Assembly: GCF_001571145.1 (NCBI RefSeq)
Contig: NZ_BCTF01000001.1
Span: 248,001-312,000, forward strand
Source: Hydrogenophaga flava NBRC 102514
GTDB lineage: Bacteria > Pseudomonadota > Gammaproteobacteria > Burkholderiales > Burkholderiaceae_C
Direction of reading: 5' to 3'
Length of the DNA stretch: 64,000 nt
Both the position numbers and the translations under genes were made by a program. Positions 19,659 to 30,509 of this stretch are shown piece by piece (position 1 is the stretch's first letter; each line of letters starts with the position of its first letter). A model generated the notes under the pieces. That model saw nothing but the letters and a program-made list of their open reading frames with translations, had not been told where the DNA came from and ran no database searches.

Positions 19659-20416
19659 CGCACGCCGGGAAACGAAGCCCACCCACTCATGCCGGGCAGC
19701 AGCCCGGCCGCAGAGCCCGTGACCACAGCCACCAGTCCAACCGACTGGCTGACCGGATCGATGCGGGCACCGATGCGGGTGACCTTGGCGCCAACAGTTT
19801 TCTCCAGGTCGTCCAGGCGGATCTGGAATGGAGCGCCGGGCTTGAGCCACGCCAGCCATCGCGAAGGCACGATCAGGCGCACTTCAATGGCACTGGTGTC
19901 CACCAGCGACAGCAGGGGCGTGCCTGCATTGACGAACTGATGATCCGACGCCAGGCGCTCAACCACCCGGCCGGAAAACGGCGCAGCGATGCGGCACTTG
20001 CTCAAGGCGCTCTGGACCATCTGCACATCGGCGGCCGTTTCGCGTGCTTTGGCCTGGGCCTGGTCGGCCTCCAGCTTGCCCACAGAGTTCAGTTCGGCCA
20101 GACGTTGCACGGTCTCCAGGTGTTGCTGTGCGCCGTCACGGGAGGCCTTGGCCTTCTCCAGCTGGGCCTGCAGGGTGCCGCAGTCAAATGACACCAGCAG
20201 GGCCCCTGCGCGGAACGCATCGCCGTCGCGCACGGCAATGCGCTCTATCCGGGCGGCCACCTCGCTGGAGACCACCAGATCGTTCAGGGCGGCGAGCTGC
20301 ACCCGGATGCGACCGTCCTGATCGGTGCCCGCCGCAGACTGCGCCCATGACACCGTGACATGGGCCAGCAACCAGCAACCGGCCAGGACACTCGCCAGCT
20401 TGGACGCCTTGCGCAT
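19655..20416 (-). CDS. HlyD/RND-type periplasmic adaptor protein
   Basis: A 253-residue adaptor with an N-terminal signal sequence (LASVLAGCWLLAHVTVSWA), a lipoyl half-motif (VAARIERIAVRDGDAFRAG), a coiled-coil hairpin of about 60 residues rich in Ala, Gln and Lys, and a second lipoyl half (CRIAAPFSGRVVERLA). It is short for the RND-adaptor family, lacking most of the membrane-proximal domain. ATG 20416 overlaps the TolC-like gene's stop by 1 nt (TGATG), and its own stop overlaps the next start. It probably bridges the outer-membrane channel to the inner-membrane partners encoded downstream. Confidence 0.87.
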   Translation of the reverse strand: MRKASKLASVLAGCWLLAHVTVSWAQSAAGTDQDGRIRVQLAALNDLVVSSEVAARIERIAVRDGDAFRAGALLVSFDCGTLQAQLEKAKASRDGAQQHLETVQRLAELNSVGKLEADQAQAKARETAADVQMVQSALSKCRIAAPFSGRVVERLASDHQFVNAGTPLLSLVDTSAIEVRLIVPSRWLAWLKPGAPFQIRLDDLEKTVGAKVTRIGARIDPVSQSVGLVAVVTGSAAGLLPGMSGWASFPGVR

Positions 20417-21918
20417 CAGGAGCCTCCGCCCAGCAGGCGGACCCACTTGCCGTCGGTTTCCTTCAGGGTTTGCCTGACGCCGGCAAGGTCATGGCGCTCC
20501 AGTTCGGCGGGCAAAGGGTCCCAGCCGATGGTGGCCAGCAACTGACCGTAGGCGCCCTGCAGCGACGCGTAGCTGTGGTGATCGCGCAGTTCGGCCACCA
20601 GCGCGCTGGCCGCCGCCCGGACCTCCTGCAAACGGCCCTGCATGTCGGTGCGGGTGGCATTGCGGGTCTGCTCCAGGATCTGTACCTCCACCTGGTTCAG
20701 CTCCTGGGCCAGTTCGTGCTGACTCAGGCGGCTGAGGTAGTCCCGGTAAGCCACGTGGCTCTGGGTCAGCACGGCCATGGACAGCGCCATGTGCTGGTGC
20801 CGAGCGAGTTCTTCCTGCGCCTTGGCAGCGCCCTGGATGGCGGGGGCGTTGAGCACGTTCAGAAGGTTCCAGCTCACCCGCAGGCCGGCATCGCGCCAGC
20901 TCTTGTTCACCAGGAAATCGTTGCTGTCGTAGTGCGTGCCGACCGAAAACTCGATGCCAGGCAGCAGGCGTGCCATGGCCTTGCGCGTTTCCAGCACGCC
21001 AATGCGCTCGTTGTAGCGCGCCTCCATCAGCTCGGGGCGATTCAGCAGCGCGGCTTCTTCCACCTGCTCCACCGACATCTTCAGCGGATGAATCTCGCGC
21101 TGTGCGGGCACCATCACCTCGAAGGACGTTCCCGGCTCCAGGTTCATCAGCGAGGCCAGCCGCGGACGCGCCTGCGACAGTTCGTCGTTGACGGCCTCCA
21201 GCTGGCGGATGATCTCCAGCAACTGCCGTTGGTAGCCCAGGGTTTCCATGGGAGACACCAGGCGCTCTGCCTGGACCTTGCGCGAATCGGCCAGGGCCTT
21301 GCGAGCATCCGTGATGATTTCCTGCAGGCGCTTTTCCATCTTCTGAGCACCCGCCATCTGCCAGTAGGCCTGACGAACCAGCTGCATCACCTGGTGCACG
21401 GTTTTCCGGCGCCGCTCCTGAGCGACCAGCATGCGGTCGGCGTTCTGCTTCGACTGGTAGTAGCTCACACCAAAATCAAGCACGTTCCACGACAGGCCCA
21501 GATCGACCACAGAGCGCTGGCGCTCCGAAGAGATCGAGGGCACCAGCGACTGCTCGCCGGAAACGAAGTCCTGTGAAGACGTCGCCAGATCGTTGTTGCG
21601 CGAGGTGTAGCCGGCCGCCGCGGTGAGCCTGGGCAAAAGGTCCACGCGCGACAGGTCGAACTGGCGCATGGCCAGCGCTTCCTCCATCAGCTTGACCCGC
21701 GAGTCGAGGTTGTATTTCAGCGCCCTGGCCAGGGCCTCCTCGAGCGAGACCGGCCCCTGCAATGGCTCCTGGCTCTGGCTCAGCAGGGCCCGTTGTTCAG
21801 GCAGCGATTGCTGGCGCTCCTGCATGGAGATGGGCATGGTGCTGGTGGCACAGCCAGCCAGCACCACCAGAGAACATGCCGCAACCAGTGGCCGCAAGAA
21901 AAATCGCCTGTCCGTCAT
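20416..21918 (-). CDS. TolC-family outer-membrane channel lipoprotein
   Basis: A 500-residue outer-membrane efflux protein. The N-terminus has a lipoprotein signal (RPLVAACSLVVLAGC; lipobox LAGC), as in OprM/NodT-type channels. Two OEP repeats follow: the first around EEALARALKYNLDSR and the second around VEEAALLNRPELMEARY, each with long heptad-rich helices. ATG 21918 is preferred over the upstream in-frame start because it places the lipobox correctly. It is 52 nt downstream of the giant protein's stop, and its own stop overlaps the adaptor start. It should provide the exit duct. Confidence 0.9.
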   Translation of the reverse strand: MTDRRFFLRPLVAACSLVVLAGCATSTMPISMQERQQSLPEQRALLSQSQEPLQGPVSLEEALARALKYNLDSRVKLMEEALAMRQFDLSRVDLLPRLTAAAGYTSRNNDLATSSQDFVSGEQSLVPSISSERQRSVVDLGLSWNVLDFGVSYYQSKQNADRMLVAQERRRKTVHQVMQLVRQAYWQMAGAQKMEKRLQEIITDARKALADSRKVQAERLVSPMETLGYQRQLLEIIRQLEAVNDELSQARPRLASLMNLEPGTSFEVMVPAQREIHPLKMSVEQVEEAALLNRPELMEARYNERIGVLETRKAMARLLPGIEFSVGTHYDSNDFLVNKSWRDAGLRVSWNLLNVLNAPAIQGAAKAQEELARHQHMALSMAVLTQSHVAYRDYLSRLSQHELAQELNQVEVQILEQTRNATRTDMQGRLQEVRAAASALVAELRDHHSYASLQGAYGQLLATIGWDPLPAELERHDLAGVRQTLKETDGKWVRLLGGGS

Positions 21919-21970
21919 GCATTGATCCTTGTGAACGAAACTGAAAATGAACCGCATCGCCGAGAAGCGC

Positions 21971-24900
21971 TCAGGAGGGAGAAACGGGCGCCCGCAAGGC
22001 GTTCAGCAGGGCATGAGCCTGCGAAGACAGTGCGGCGCTGCCGTGGGCCGTCCATTGCGAGTCCAGCGACCGCCACGACAGGGGTGGCTGGGGCGCTGGG
22101 TCCCGAGGTCCGGCATCGGCGCGACCGCCCTGCACCGCGAACTCCACCATCAGGGTTCTGCGCTCGCCCTGACCGTCCTGAACACTGACCTCCAGGCTGA
22201 GCCTGCCGCTGAAACCGGCCGGTGGCACGCCGGAGAACCTGCCGGTCGCCGGGTCAAAGCGCAGCCACGCGGGCAGCGGACGGCCATCGGCCTGGCGCAC
22301 CTCGACCAGCACGGCAGACCGGCGCATCAGGTCATCACCCACGAGCGCGCCCAGCGGCAGCACATACTCGATCGGCTGGCCCGGGCGCAGCACCACCGCG
22401 TCCTGCCCGCCCAGCATGGGCAGACCTGCGGAAGCGGCGGCGGCAAGGTTGCTCGACTGAACCGGCACCGACCAGGGTTGCTCATGGCGGTCCCATCCGG
22501 TGTCTGTTAGCTGATCCAGTGTCGTGGGCCCGAGCACGCCCGCAATGCCCGCAGGCGCCAGCCCGGGCAGTGCCGATGCGGCGACGCCGTCGCCCCCACT
22601 CCATGCCTGAAGTGCGTTGGACACGATGAACGGGGTCGGCGCAAACAGGGGCACGGGGGTCATCCCTCCACCTGCGGGCAACGGGGCCACGGGCGGAGGC
22701 GGCGCGACCGGAACGACGGAGGGCCCTGGGGGCACCGGGTCCGGGGTGGGCAACGGCGATGGGGCGTCCGGCGCAGGAGCGGGGCGCGGCGCGGCCACCG
22801 GTGCGACCACGTGGCTTGCGGACGCGACGTCTGCCACCATGGGGTTGCCGACCGCGTCCTGCACTCCGCTCCCGCCGGCAGACAGCACCACACCCAGGCT
22901 GCCTTGACCACGGATGTCCGATACCGTGATGAGATACGTCTGACCGTCCTGCGCCTGGATGCCGGTCAGCGTCCCGGTGGCGCTACCGGTGGTGCTGAGC
23001 TGGAAGTCCGCAAGATCCAGGCCGCTCACAGGTTCCGTCAGCCGCAGAACGAATGTCACGGAAGAGGCGTCTGACGCAGGGTTGCCTTGCAGCACAAAAC
23101 TGCTGCCCGCAGGTGCCAGGGCATCCACCAGAACCCCGGTGGTGGTACCGACACCGTTGAGCGTGGGCGTCACCGCATTGCCCGCGCCATCGAGCAGCGT
23201 GCCGCCGTTGGCCGCGAGGCTGCCACCCACGGCAATGCCGTCGGAGTCCAGTTGCCCATCGGCCACCGTCAGGCGGAACACCAGCGCCGTGCTGCCAGAC
23301 CCCGACACGTACTCGGCGTACACCGTGCCCCCTGTGTTCAGAGTGACAGCAATGCGCGGCGTGCCGCCGCTGGTGTCGACGGTCACGGTGTCATCGAAGT
23401 TGACGGTGAAGGCCAGGGTTTGTCCAGCCACGTAGGTGCCGTTGGCGGGCACCGTGACCGAGGTGACGGCAGGCGCCCGGGTGTCGATGGCGTAGTTGTT
23501 TGAATCTGTGGCGCCAGTGCCGGAGTTGCCTGCGGCATCGGTGTAGCCGGTGTTGTCCAGGGTGATGAGGTTTGTGGTGTCTTCGACGTCTGTGGACGGC
23601 GTCAATGTCGCGATCCAGGTGACGCCGCCATCGCTGGAGCTCAACCCACTCAGGCTGCCGTTGGCCACCGTGAAGTCGGCAGTGTTCAGGCCACTCACCG
23701 CCTCGCTGAAGGTGATGGTCACCGTCGCCGTCTCGCCCACCGTCAGCGAGGTGTCGCTCACCACGATGCTCGCGGTGGGGAGCTGGGTATCGACGGCGTA
23801 GTTGTTGGAGTCGGTGGTGCCACTGCCCGGGTTGCCGGCCACATCCTGCACGCCGGTGTTGTCCAGGGTGATCAGGTTGGTGGCGTCGGTGACGTTGGCG
23901 CTCGGCGTCAGGGTGGCGGTGTAGGTGATGTTGTCAGAGGTGGACAGGTTGCTGAGCGTGCCGTTGGCGACGGTGAAGTCGGCTATGGCCAGCCCGGTGA
24001 CCGCCTCGCTGAACGTGATGGTCACCGTCGCGGTCTCGCCAGCCGCCAGCGCGCTGTCGCTCACCACGATGGTGGCGGTGGGGCGCTGGGTGTCGATGGC
24101 GTAGTTGCCCGAGTCGGTGCTGCCGCTGCCGATGTTGCCGGCCTGGTCCATCACGCCGCTGTTGTTGAACGTGATGATGTTGCTGGCATCGGTGATGTTG
24201 GCACTTGGGGTGAAGGTCGCTGTCCAGGTCAGGCCACCGTTGCTGCTGATGGGGCTGGAGAGTGTGCCGTTGGCCACGGTGAAGTCGCCCACGTCAAGGC
24301 CCAGCACGGCCTCGTTGAAGGTGATGGTGACGGTGGCGGTCTCTCCGATGCTCAGGGTCGAGTCGCTGAGGATGATGCTGGTGGCGGCCGGCCGCACGCC
24401 ATCGACCACCAGGGCCGCGTTGGCCCCCAGAGAGCCGGCTGCGCCCGGCGTCGGCAACTCGAGGAGTGCGGACTGGTTGTTGCCATCTCTGATGGTGCCG
24501 CCATTGAGGCTCAGGGCGGAAGTGGAGAGGTAGTCGAGATCGGCCGAGCTGTCACCGGCCTGCACGGTGTAGCTGAAGCTCAGAGTGTTGCTGCCCGAAC
24601 CGGAGACATAGTTGAGTACGCGGTCTGTGGCGCCGGTTTCCAAGGTCAGGGTCGGGGTGCCAGTGACGTTCACGGCGCTGTCGAACTGCACGGTGATGGT
24701 GATCGTGTCACCGATCTTGTACGTACCGTCAGCGGTGCTGGACGAGACGCTGGTGACGACCGGGGCGATGGGCGCGGTCAGGGTGAAGTCGTTGCCGCTG
24801 CCGCCGATGTAGCTAGCCGTCAGCTCGGTGCCATTGCCCGATGCATTGAACGCACCCCCTTCCCCAACCCCGCTGAACGTGCCGGTGATGGCATCGGCCG

Positions 24901-27900
24901 CATCGTTGACCACCACGGCGTAGGTTTCCCCGTTGCCAGCCGTGTAGCCGTGGTTGACGGCCAGTGTGGCGCCGGAGACGTCGACGGCACCGTTGACCAC
25001 CACCCGGTCGTAACCTGTGCCCGCAGTCGCCCCGTTGATGTCCAGCGCCAGGGTGCTGCCCGCGTTCATGGTCAGGTTGCCATTGACCGTCAGATTGCCC
25101 GCCCCGGCGTTACCCGGCGCAAGGGTTCCTCCGTTTTGCACAGTGACGTCGCCACCGAGGATGCCGCTGCCCGCCAGGGTGGCGCCACTGGCCACGGTGG
25201 TCGCGCTGTTGGTGCTGCCGTCCACGGCCAGCGTGCCGGCAGACACGCTGGTGCCGCCTGTGTTGGTGTTGGCGCCAGACAGGGTCAGCGTGGCTGCACC
25301 GGTCTTGGTCAGCCCGCCAGTGCCGCTGACAGTGCCCGACAGCGTGGTGGCAGCGCCAGCGTTCACCGTGGCCACACCGGTGAGCACGATGGCGTTGTCG
25401 ATGGTGGTGCTTCCCGTGATCTGCAGGGTGGTGCCATTGGCCAGGTTGACCGAGCCCGCCCCGAGGTTGGCGTCGCTGGCGATGCTCAGGGTGCCTGCGC
25501 TGACGGTGGTGGTGCCGCTGTAGGTGTTGCTGCCTGAGAGGGTCAGTGATGCTGCGCCAGTCTTGGTGAGGTTGCTGGCACCGCTGATGACGCCGGAGAG
25601 CGTGGTGTCGGCTGCGGTATTGACTGTGGCGTTTCCGTTGAGGGCGACGGCGTTGTCGATGGTGGTGGCACTGGTCACAGCCAAGGTCGAGCCGGCTGCC
25701 AGGGTCAGCGCACCGCTGCCCAGGTTGCTGTCGCTGGCCACGCTGAGCGTGCCGGCACTGACGGTGGTTGCACCATAGGTGTTGCTGCCGGACAGGGTCA
25801 GGCTGCTGGCGCCGGTCTTGGTCAGGGTGAAGCCGCCGCTGATCACGCCCGACAGGGTCGCAGCGGCCGAGCTGCTCACCGAGGCATTGCCACCGAGAGC
25901 GATGGCGTTGTCGATGATGTTGGCGCCAGTGAGCGCCAGGGTCGTGCCGGCAGCCAGGTTCACCGCCCCCGTTCCCAGGTTGCCATCGTTTGTGATCGAC
26001 AGGGTGCCGGCGTTGACATGCGTGGCGCCGTAACTGTTGCTGCCGGACAGGCTCAAGGTGCCGCTGTCGGTTTTTGTCAGATCGTAGGAACCGCTGATGA
26101 CGCCGCTGAGGGTGACGGCATTGGCGTTGCTGACGCTGCCGTTGCCGGAAAGGACGATGGCGTTGTCGATAGTGGTGGCGCCCGTGACCTCGAGCACGGT
26201 TGCTTCCGCCAGGGTGACAGACCCACTGCCCAGGTTGCCGTCACCGGCAATCGAGAGCGTGCCGGCGGAGACGGTGGTGGTGCCGCTGTAGGTGTTGCTG
26301 CCTGCCAGCGTCATCGTGCCGCTGCCCTGCTTGACCAGCGAGCCAGTGCCAGACACCGCGCCACTGACCAAGGTCGACGTGTTGTCACCCCCAGCGGACA
26401 GGGTATAGCTGCCCAGCTGGATGCTGGCGCTGGCACTGCTGCTCGCCAGGCTGCCGATGGTCTGGTTCGAAAGCAGCGTCAGGACACTGTTGCCGTTAAC
26501 CCTCACGGCACCGCTGTCGGACATGGAGGCATCGCCATTGAGCCTGAGCCAGCCGTAGTTCAGCAAGATGGTATTGCCGGTGTAGGTGTTGGTACCGGAA
26601 AGGGTCGTCGAGTAGGTGGCGGATCCGGTCTGGTTGATATTCAGGCCGCCAGTGCCGCTGATGTTTCCGGAAAAGGTGGTGTCTGCTGTCTGGTTGCTGG
26701 TGAGGCTGAAGCTGCCGAGCGTCACCGGGCCGGCACCAGAGAGATTGCCGATCGCCTCGTTGCCGGCCAGGGCCAGGGTGGCGCCCGCAGAGACCGATAC
26801 GCTGGTGTTGGAGGCGAGCGCGTCGCCGCCGCTGACTGTCAGGGTTCCCGCGCTGATGGTGGTAGCACCGGAGAAGGTGTTGCCTGCACCAGACAAGGTC
26901 AGGTTGCCGGCACCGGCCTTGGTCAGGCCCCCGCTGCCGGCGATCAGGCTGGAAATGCTGGCGCTATCGCCCGATCCATGGGTGAAGGTCTGGGTGGTGC
27001 CCCCGCCCAGGGTAATGGTGCCACCGGTGAGTACCAGGCCACTGGCCTGATCCATGTCGAAGGTCAGGCTCTCGTTCAGCGATACGCTGCCGAGATTGAG
27101 CGTCTGGCCGGCCAGGGCGCTGTCGAAGACGACGGTCTGGCTGCCCGTGGCATCGGCAGCCGCAATGGCCACGGCTTCGCTGAAGCTCACACCGTTGCTC
27201 ACATTGATCGTGGCCGTGTCGGTGGTGTTGGTGACATAGATGGTGTCGCTGGTGACCGTCACGTCGGCGGCGGAGTTGGCCGTGCCATCGCTCAGGGTGT
27301 AGCGCAGCGTGGCGTCACCTGCGGGGGTGTCGCTGCGGTAGGTGATGCGCTGCGCCACGTCATTGACCAACGCAGTAGTCGCCGTGGTACCACTGCTGGT
27401 GAAGTTGATGGTAAGCACGCCACCGGTGTTGGTGAAGGTGGCAAAGGTTTGCCCGCCGGACTGCAGATTGCTGCCGCTGACGGTGAAGAGCGCGCCCGAC
27501 GTGTTGAAGCCGAGAGTGTCCGCACCCACGGCCGTGCCGGGGCGCTGAATCGTGAGGCTGGCGCCAGCCCAGTTTCCGTTGCCTCCGTTGAGGGCACCCA
27601 GCTCGGCGTCGCTCAGTGTTGCGTTTCCACTGGCATCGAGCACCACGGTATTGCCCACGCCGGCCCAGGCCACGCTGTCGCCGTTCAGGTTGGCTATGGT
27701 GGGAGTGGCGTTGGGGACAATGGCATCCGCGATTTCAATATTGTTGAGCACCACCCAGAGATCGCCTGAGGGCGCGGTGATCCTGACCTCATCCACATTC
27801 CCGAAAATAGCCGGATCAAGTCCATTGGACTCGTCAAAGGTGTTCTCCCACACGCCGTCAACATTGACCGTGACGCTGCCAGAGGGGACACCGTTGAGGT

Positions 27901-29125
27901 ATCCCGACAGTGTTATCAGGCCGTTGCCACCGTAGTCCGCGAGGAAGATCGATTCGAGGTGAAAAGCCGTGCTGCCGGAAATGGTGACCTGCCCGGACGA
28001 CGTGTTGTTCCCATAGTCGGCGGCGATGCCAGTCTGGTTGTAGGGCGTTTCAAGCGTCCAGTTGGCATTGATGTCGTTGGTGATCGTGAGGCTGATGCCT
28101 GCAATATCGTTGGACGCCACGCCATCCTCGGCAGTCGTGCTGTTGGGCGAACCAGTGAACACCAGCGTGCCCGTCGCCAAAAGGTTGCCAAACGCTGCAG
28201 GGTTCAGGGATGCGCTCTCAATTTCCCCGGTGGTTCTCTCCAGCATCCAGTTGCCCCCCAAAACCGCGCTTCCAGTCGCGTCGTCAGACGCCGCGACATC
28301 TGCACTCGTCAGCTCTGCCACGTTCTGGAGGAGGCGCAGCCCATCTTCGTCGGCCCCGATATTGCAGCCATACAACAGGATGTCGCCATCTGCTGCAAGA
28401 GAGGCTCCGATGCTTGCGAGAAGGCTTCCATGGCTCGCCACGTTGTCGCTGGTAAGCCAGAGGTTGCCCAGCTGTACCGCACCTTCATCCCCGTGGCTGA
28501 CGATGTGAATGGCGCTCAATCCGGTGCGTCCGTCCAGGTACTCTGCCATCTGCGCCAAGCCGTCACCCTGGCTGTCCAGCATCACCACCTCGACGCCTTC
28601 GCGCACACCACTGGTCAGCGTGTCCAAGTCCGGAAGGTTGTCCACCACGAAGACGACTTCCTGGCCTGGGACGGCCGAGGTCAATGCCTCGGGGATCTGC
28701 GCGATATCTTGCTCGGCGTCGTCAACCGAAGCGTCCGATGTGGATTCCGGGGCTGCTTGCGCGGATGCGTCATCGGCGATGGTGTCCGACGCCGTCTGCT
28801 CTTCGTCTGCCGTTGACTCATCAGTGGAGTGGTCGTCAGTTCCGGCCACCTGCACTGCTTCGTCCGCACCGTCCGCTTCGCCCGCCTCGACGGCGGGCGT
28901 GTTGGTGTCTGATGTGACCGGCGCTGTGACGGGCGCAGATACCGGGGCCTCTGCCTCGACCACCGTGGGCTCCGCTGCCGGCTCCACCTGCGAGTGAACC
29001 GTGACAGCCGTCTCGACAGCAGCTGCGTCGAACATCATCCGTGGCTCCAGAGCCCGGATGAGGGACGATCTACGAAGTGCATGGGTTTTGCGCCACGCCT
29101 CAGCGTGAGTCTGGATATCAGCCAT
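21971..29125 (-). CDS. Giant surface or secreted protein: LEPR motif, DUF4347, PATR repeats, Ig-like repeats
   Basis: A 2,384-residue protein. In order: a short Arg-rich leader with ALEPRMMFDAAA at about 26-37 (the LEPR-xLF motif usually preceding DUF4347); an acidic Ala/Thr/Glu-rich linker; DUF4347 at about 150-310 (VVFVVDNLPDLDTL, IHIVSHGDEG, LLYGCNIG); a beta-rich region; a cadherin-like region at about 475-630; autotransporter-associated (PATR) repeats at about 700-1375; three Ig-like repeats at about 1575-1880; a Pro-rich linker near 2100-2165; and a putative-Ig domain at about 2240-2340. No classical signal peptide and no beta-barrel are visible. ATG 29125 has a strong GGGAGGG site; longer in-frame extension would run antisense through tgt. 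It heads the operon encoding TolC, adaptors and protease. Confidence 0.88.
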   Translation of the reverse strand: MADIQTHAEAWRKTHALRRSSLIRALEPRMMFDAAAVETAVTVHSQVEPAAEPTVVEAEAPVSAPVTAPVTSDTNTPAVEAGEADGADEAVQVAGTDDHSTDESTADEEQTASDTIADDASAQAAPESTSDASVDDAEQDIAQIPEALTSAVPGQEVVFVVDNLPDLDTLTSGVREGVEVVMLDSQGDGLAQMAEYLDGRTGLSAIHIVSHGDEGAVQLGNLWLTSDNVASHGSLLASIGASLAADGDILLYGCNIGADEDGLRLLQNVAELTSADVAASDDATGSAVLGGNWMLERTTGEIESASLNPAAFGNLLATGTLVFTGSPNSTTAEDGVASNDIAGISLTITNDINANWTLETPYNQTGIAADYGNNTSSGQVTISGSTAFHLESIFLADYGGNGLITLSGYLNGVPSGSVTVNVDGVWENTFDESNGLDPAIFGNVDEVRITAPSGDLWVVLNNIEIADAIVPNATPTIANLNGDSVAWAGVGNTVVLDASGNATLSDAELGALNGGNGNWAGASLTIQRPGTAVGADTLGFNTSGALFTVSGSNLQSGGQTFATFTNTGGVLTINFTSSGTTATTALVNDVAQRITYRSDTPAGDATLRYTLSDGTANSAADVTVTSDTIYVTNTTDTATINVSNGVSFSEAVAIAAADATGSQTVVFDSALAGQTLNLGSVSLNESLTFDMDQASGLVLTGGTITLGGGTTQTFTHGSGDSASISSLIAGSGGLTKAGAGNLTLSGAGNTFSGATTISAGTLTVSGGDALASNTSVSVSAGATLALAGNEAIGNLSGAGPVTLGSFSLTSNQTADTTFSGNISGTGGLNINQTGSATYSTTLSGTNTYTGNTILLNYGWLRLNGDASMSDSGAVRVNGNSVLTLLSNQTIGSLASSSASASIQLGSYTLSAGGDNTSTLVSGAVSGTGSLVKQGSGTMTLAGSNTYSGTTTVSAGTLSIAGDGNLGSGSVTLAEATVLEVTGATTIDNAIVLSGNGSVSNANAVTLSGVISGSYDLTKTDSGTLSLSGSNSYGATHVNAGTLSITNDGNLGTGAVNLAAGTTLALTGANIIDNAIALGGNASVSSSAAATLSGVISGGFTLTKTGASSLTLSGSNTYGATTVSAGTLSVASDSNLGSGALTLAAGSTLAVTSATTIDNAVALNGNATVNTAADTTLSGVISGASNLTKTGAASLTLSGSNTYSGTTTVSAGTLSIASDANLGAGSVNLANGTTLQITGSTTIDNAIVLTGVATVNAGAATTLSGTVSGTGGLTKTGAATLTLSGANTNTGGTSVSAGTLAVDGSTNSATTVASGATLAGSGILGGDVTVQNGGTLAPGNAGAGNLTVNGNLTMNAGSTLALDINGATAGTGYDRVVVNGAVDVSGATLAVNHGYTAGNGETYAVVVNDAADAITGTFSGVGEGGAFNASGNGTELTASYIGGSGNDFTLTAPIAPVVTSVSSSTADGTYKIGDTITITVQFDSAVNVTGTPTLTLETGATDRVLNYVSGSGSNTLSFSYTVQAGDSSADLDYLSTSALSLNGGTIRDGNNQSALLELPTPGAAGSLGANAALVVDGVRPAATSIILSDSTLSIGETATVTITFNEAVLGLDVGDFTVANGTLSSPISSNGGLTWTATFTPSANITDASNIITFNNSGVMDQAGNIGSGSTDSGNYAIDTQRPTATIVVSDSALAAGETATVTITFSEAVTGLAIADFTVANGTLSNLSTSDNITYTATLTPSANVTDATNLITLDNTGVQDVAGNPGSGTTDSNNYAVDTQLPTASIVVSDTSLTVGETATVTITFSEAVSGLNTADFTVANGSLSGLSSSDGGVTWIATLTPSTDVEDTTNLITLDNTGYTDAAGNSGTGATDSNNYAIDTRAPAVTSVTVPANGTYVAGQTLAFTVNFDDTVTVDTSGGTPRIAVTLNTGGTVYAEYVSGSGSTALVFRLTVADGQLDSDGIAVGGSLAANGGTLLDGAGNAVTPTLNGVGTTTGVLVDALAPAGSSFVLQGNPASDASSVTFVLRLTEPVSGLDLADFQLSTTGSATGTLTGIQAQDGQTYLITVSDIRGQGSLGVVLSAGGSGVQDAVGNPMVADVASASHVVAPVAAPRPAPAPDAPSPLPTPDPVPPGPSVVPVAPPPPVAPLPAGGGMTPVPLFAPTPFIVSNALQAWSGGDGVAASALPGLAPAGIAGVLGPTTLDQLTDTGWDRHEQPWSVPVQSSNLAAAASAGLPMLGGQDAVVLRPGQPIEYVLPLGALVGDDLMRRSAVLVEVRQADGRPLPAWLRFDPATGRFSGVPPAGFSGRLSLEVSVQDGQGERRTLMVEFAVQGGRADAGPRDPAPQPPLSWRSLDSQWTAHGSAALSSQAHALLNALRAPVSPS
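23490..24400 (-). repeat. Three tandem Ig-like repeats of about 300 bp inside the giant gene
   Basis: Three consecutive units of roughly 100 residues share GETATVTITF, the DFTVANG core and a NYAIDT or NYAVDT end. They are clearly homologous but not identical, so the array arose by older duplication. Such bacterial Ig-like modules usually extend adhesins from the cell surface. Confidence 0.8.
25000..26940 (-). repeat. PATR-type tandem repeats with 255-bp period inside the giant gene
   Basis: About seven autotransporter-associated beta-strand repeats (LTKTGA, LTLSGSNTYSG, TTVSAGTLSIA). The central four share a common 85-residue unit that also contains TTIDNAI and a TLSGVISG end. The near-exact 255-bp period creates regularly spaced shadow frames on the other strand and may be prone to recombination. 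Confidence 0.8.
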
Positions 29126-30460
<1,335 letters not shown>

Positions 30461-30509
30461 CGCCTCGGCGGCAGACGGCGGTGCGGCCGTCCCGCTAAGC
30501 TGCGTCCCC

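Noticed and set aside
22617..28997. Many long plus-strand reading frames opposite the giant gene, including one of 583 codons at 26018-27769
   Set aside because: They are antisense shadows created by the repetitive, GC-rich giant gene; they show no domains and their boundaries follow the repeat period.
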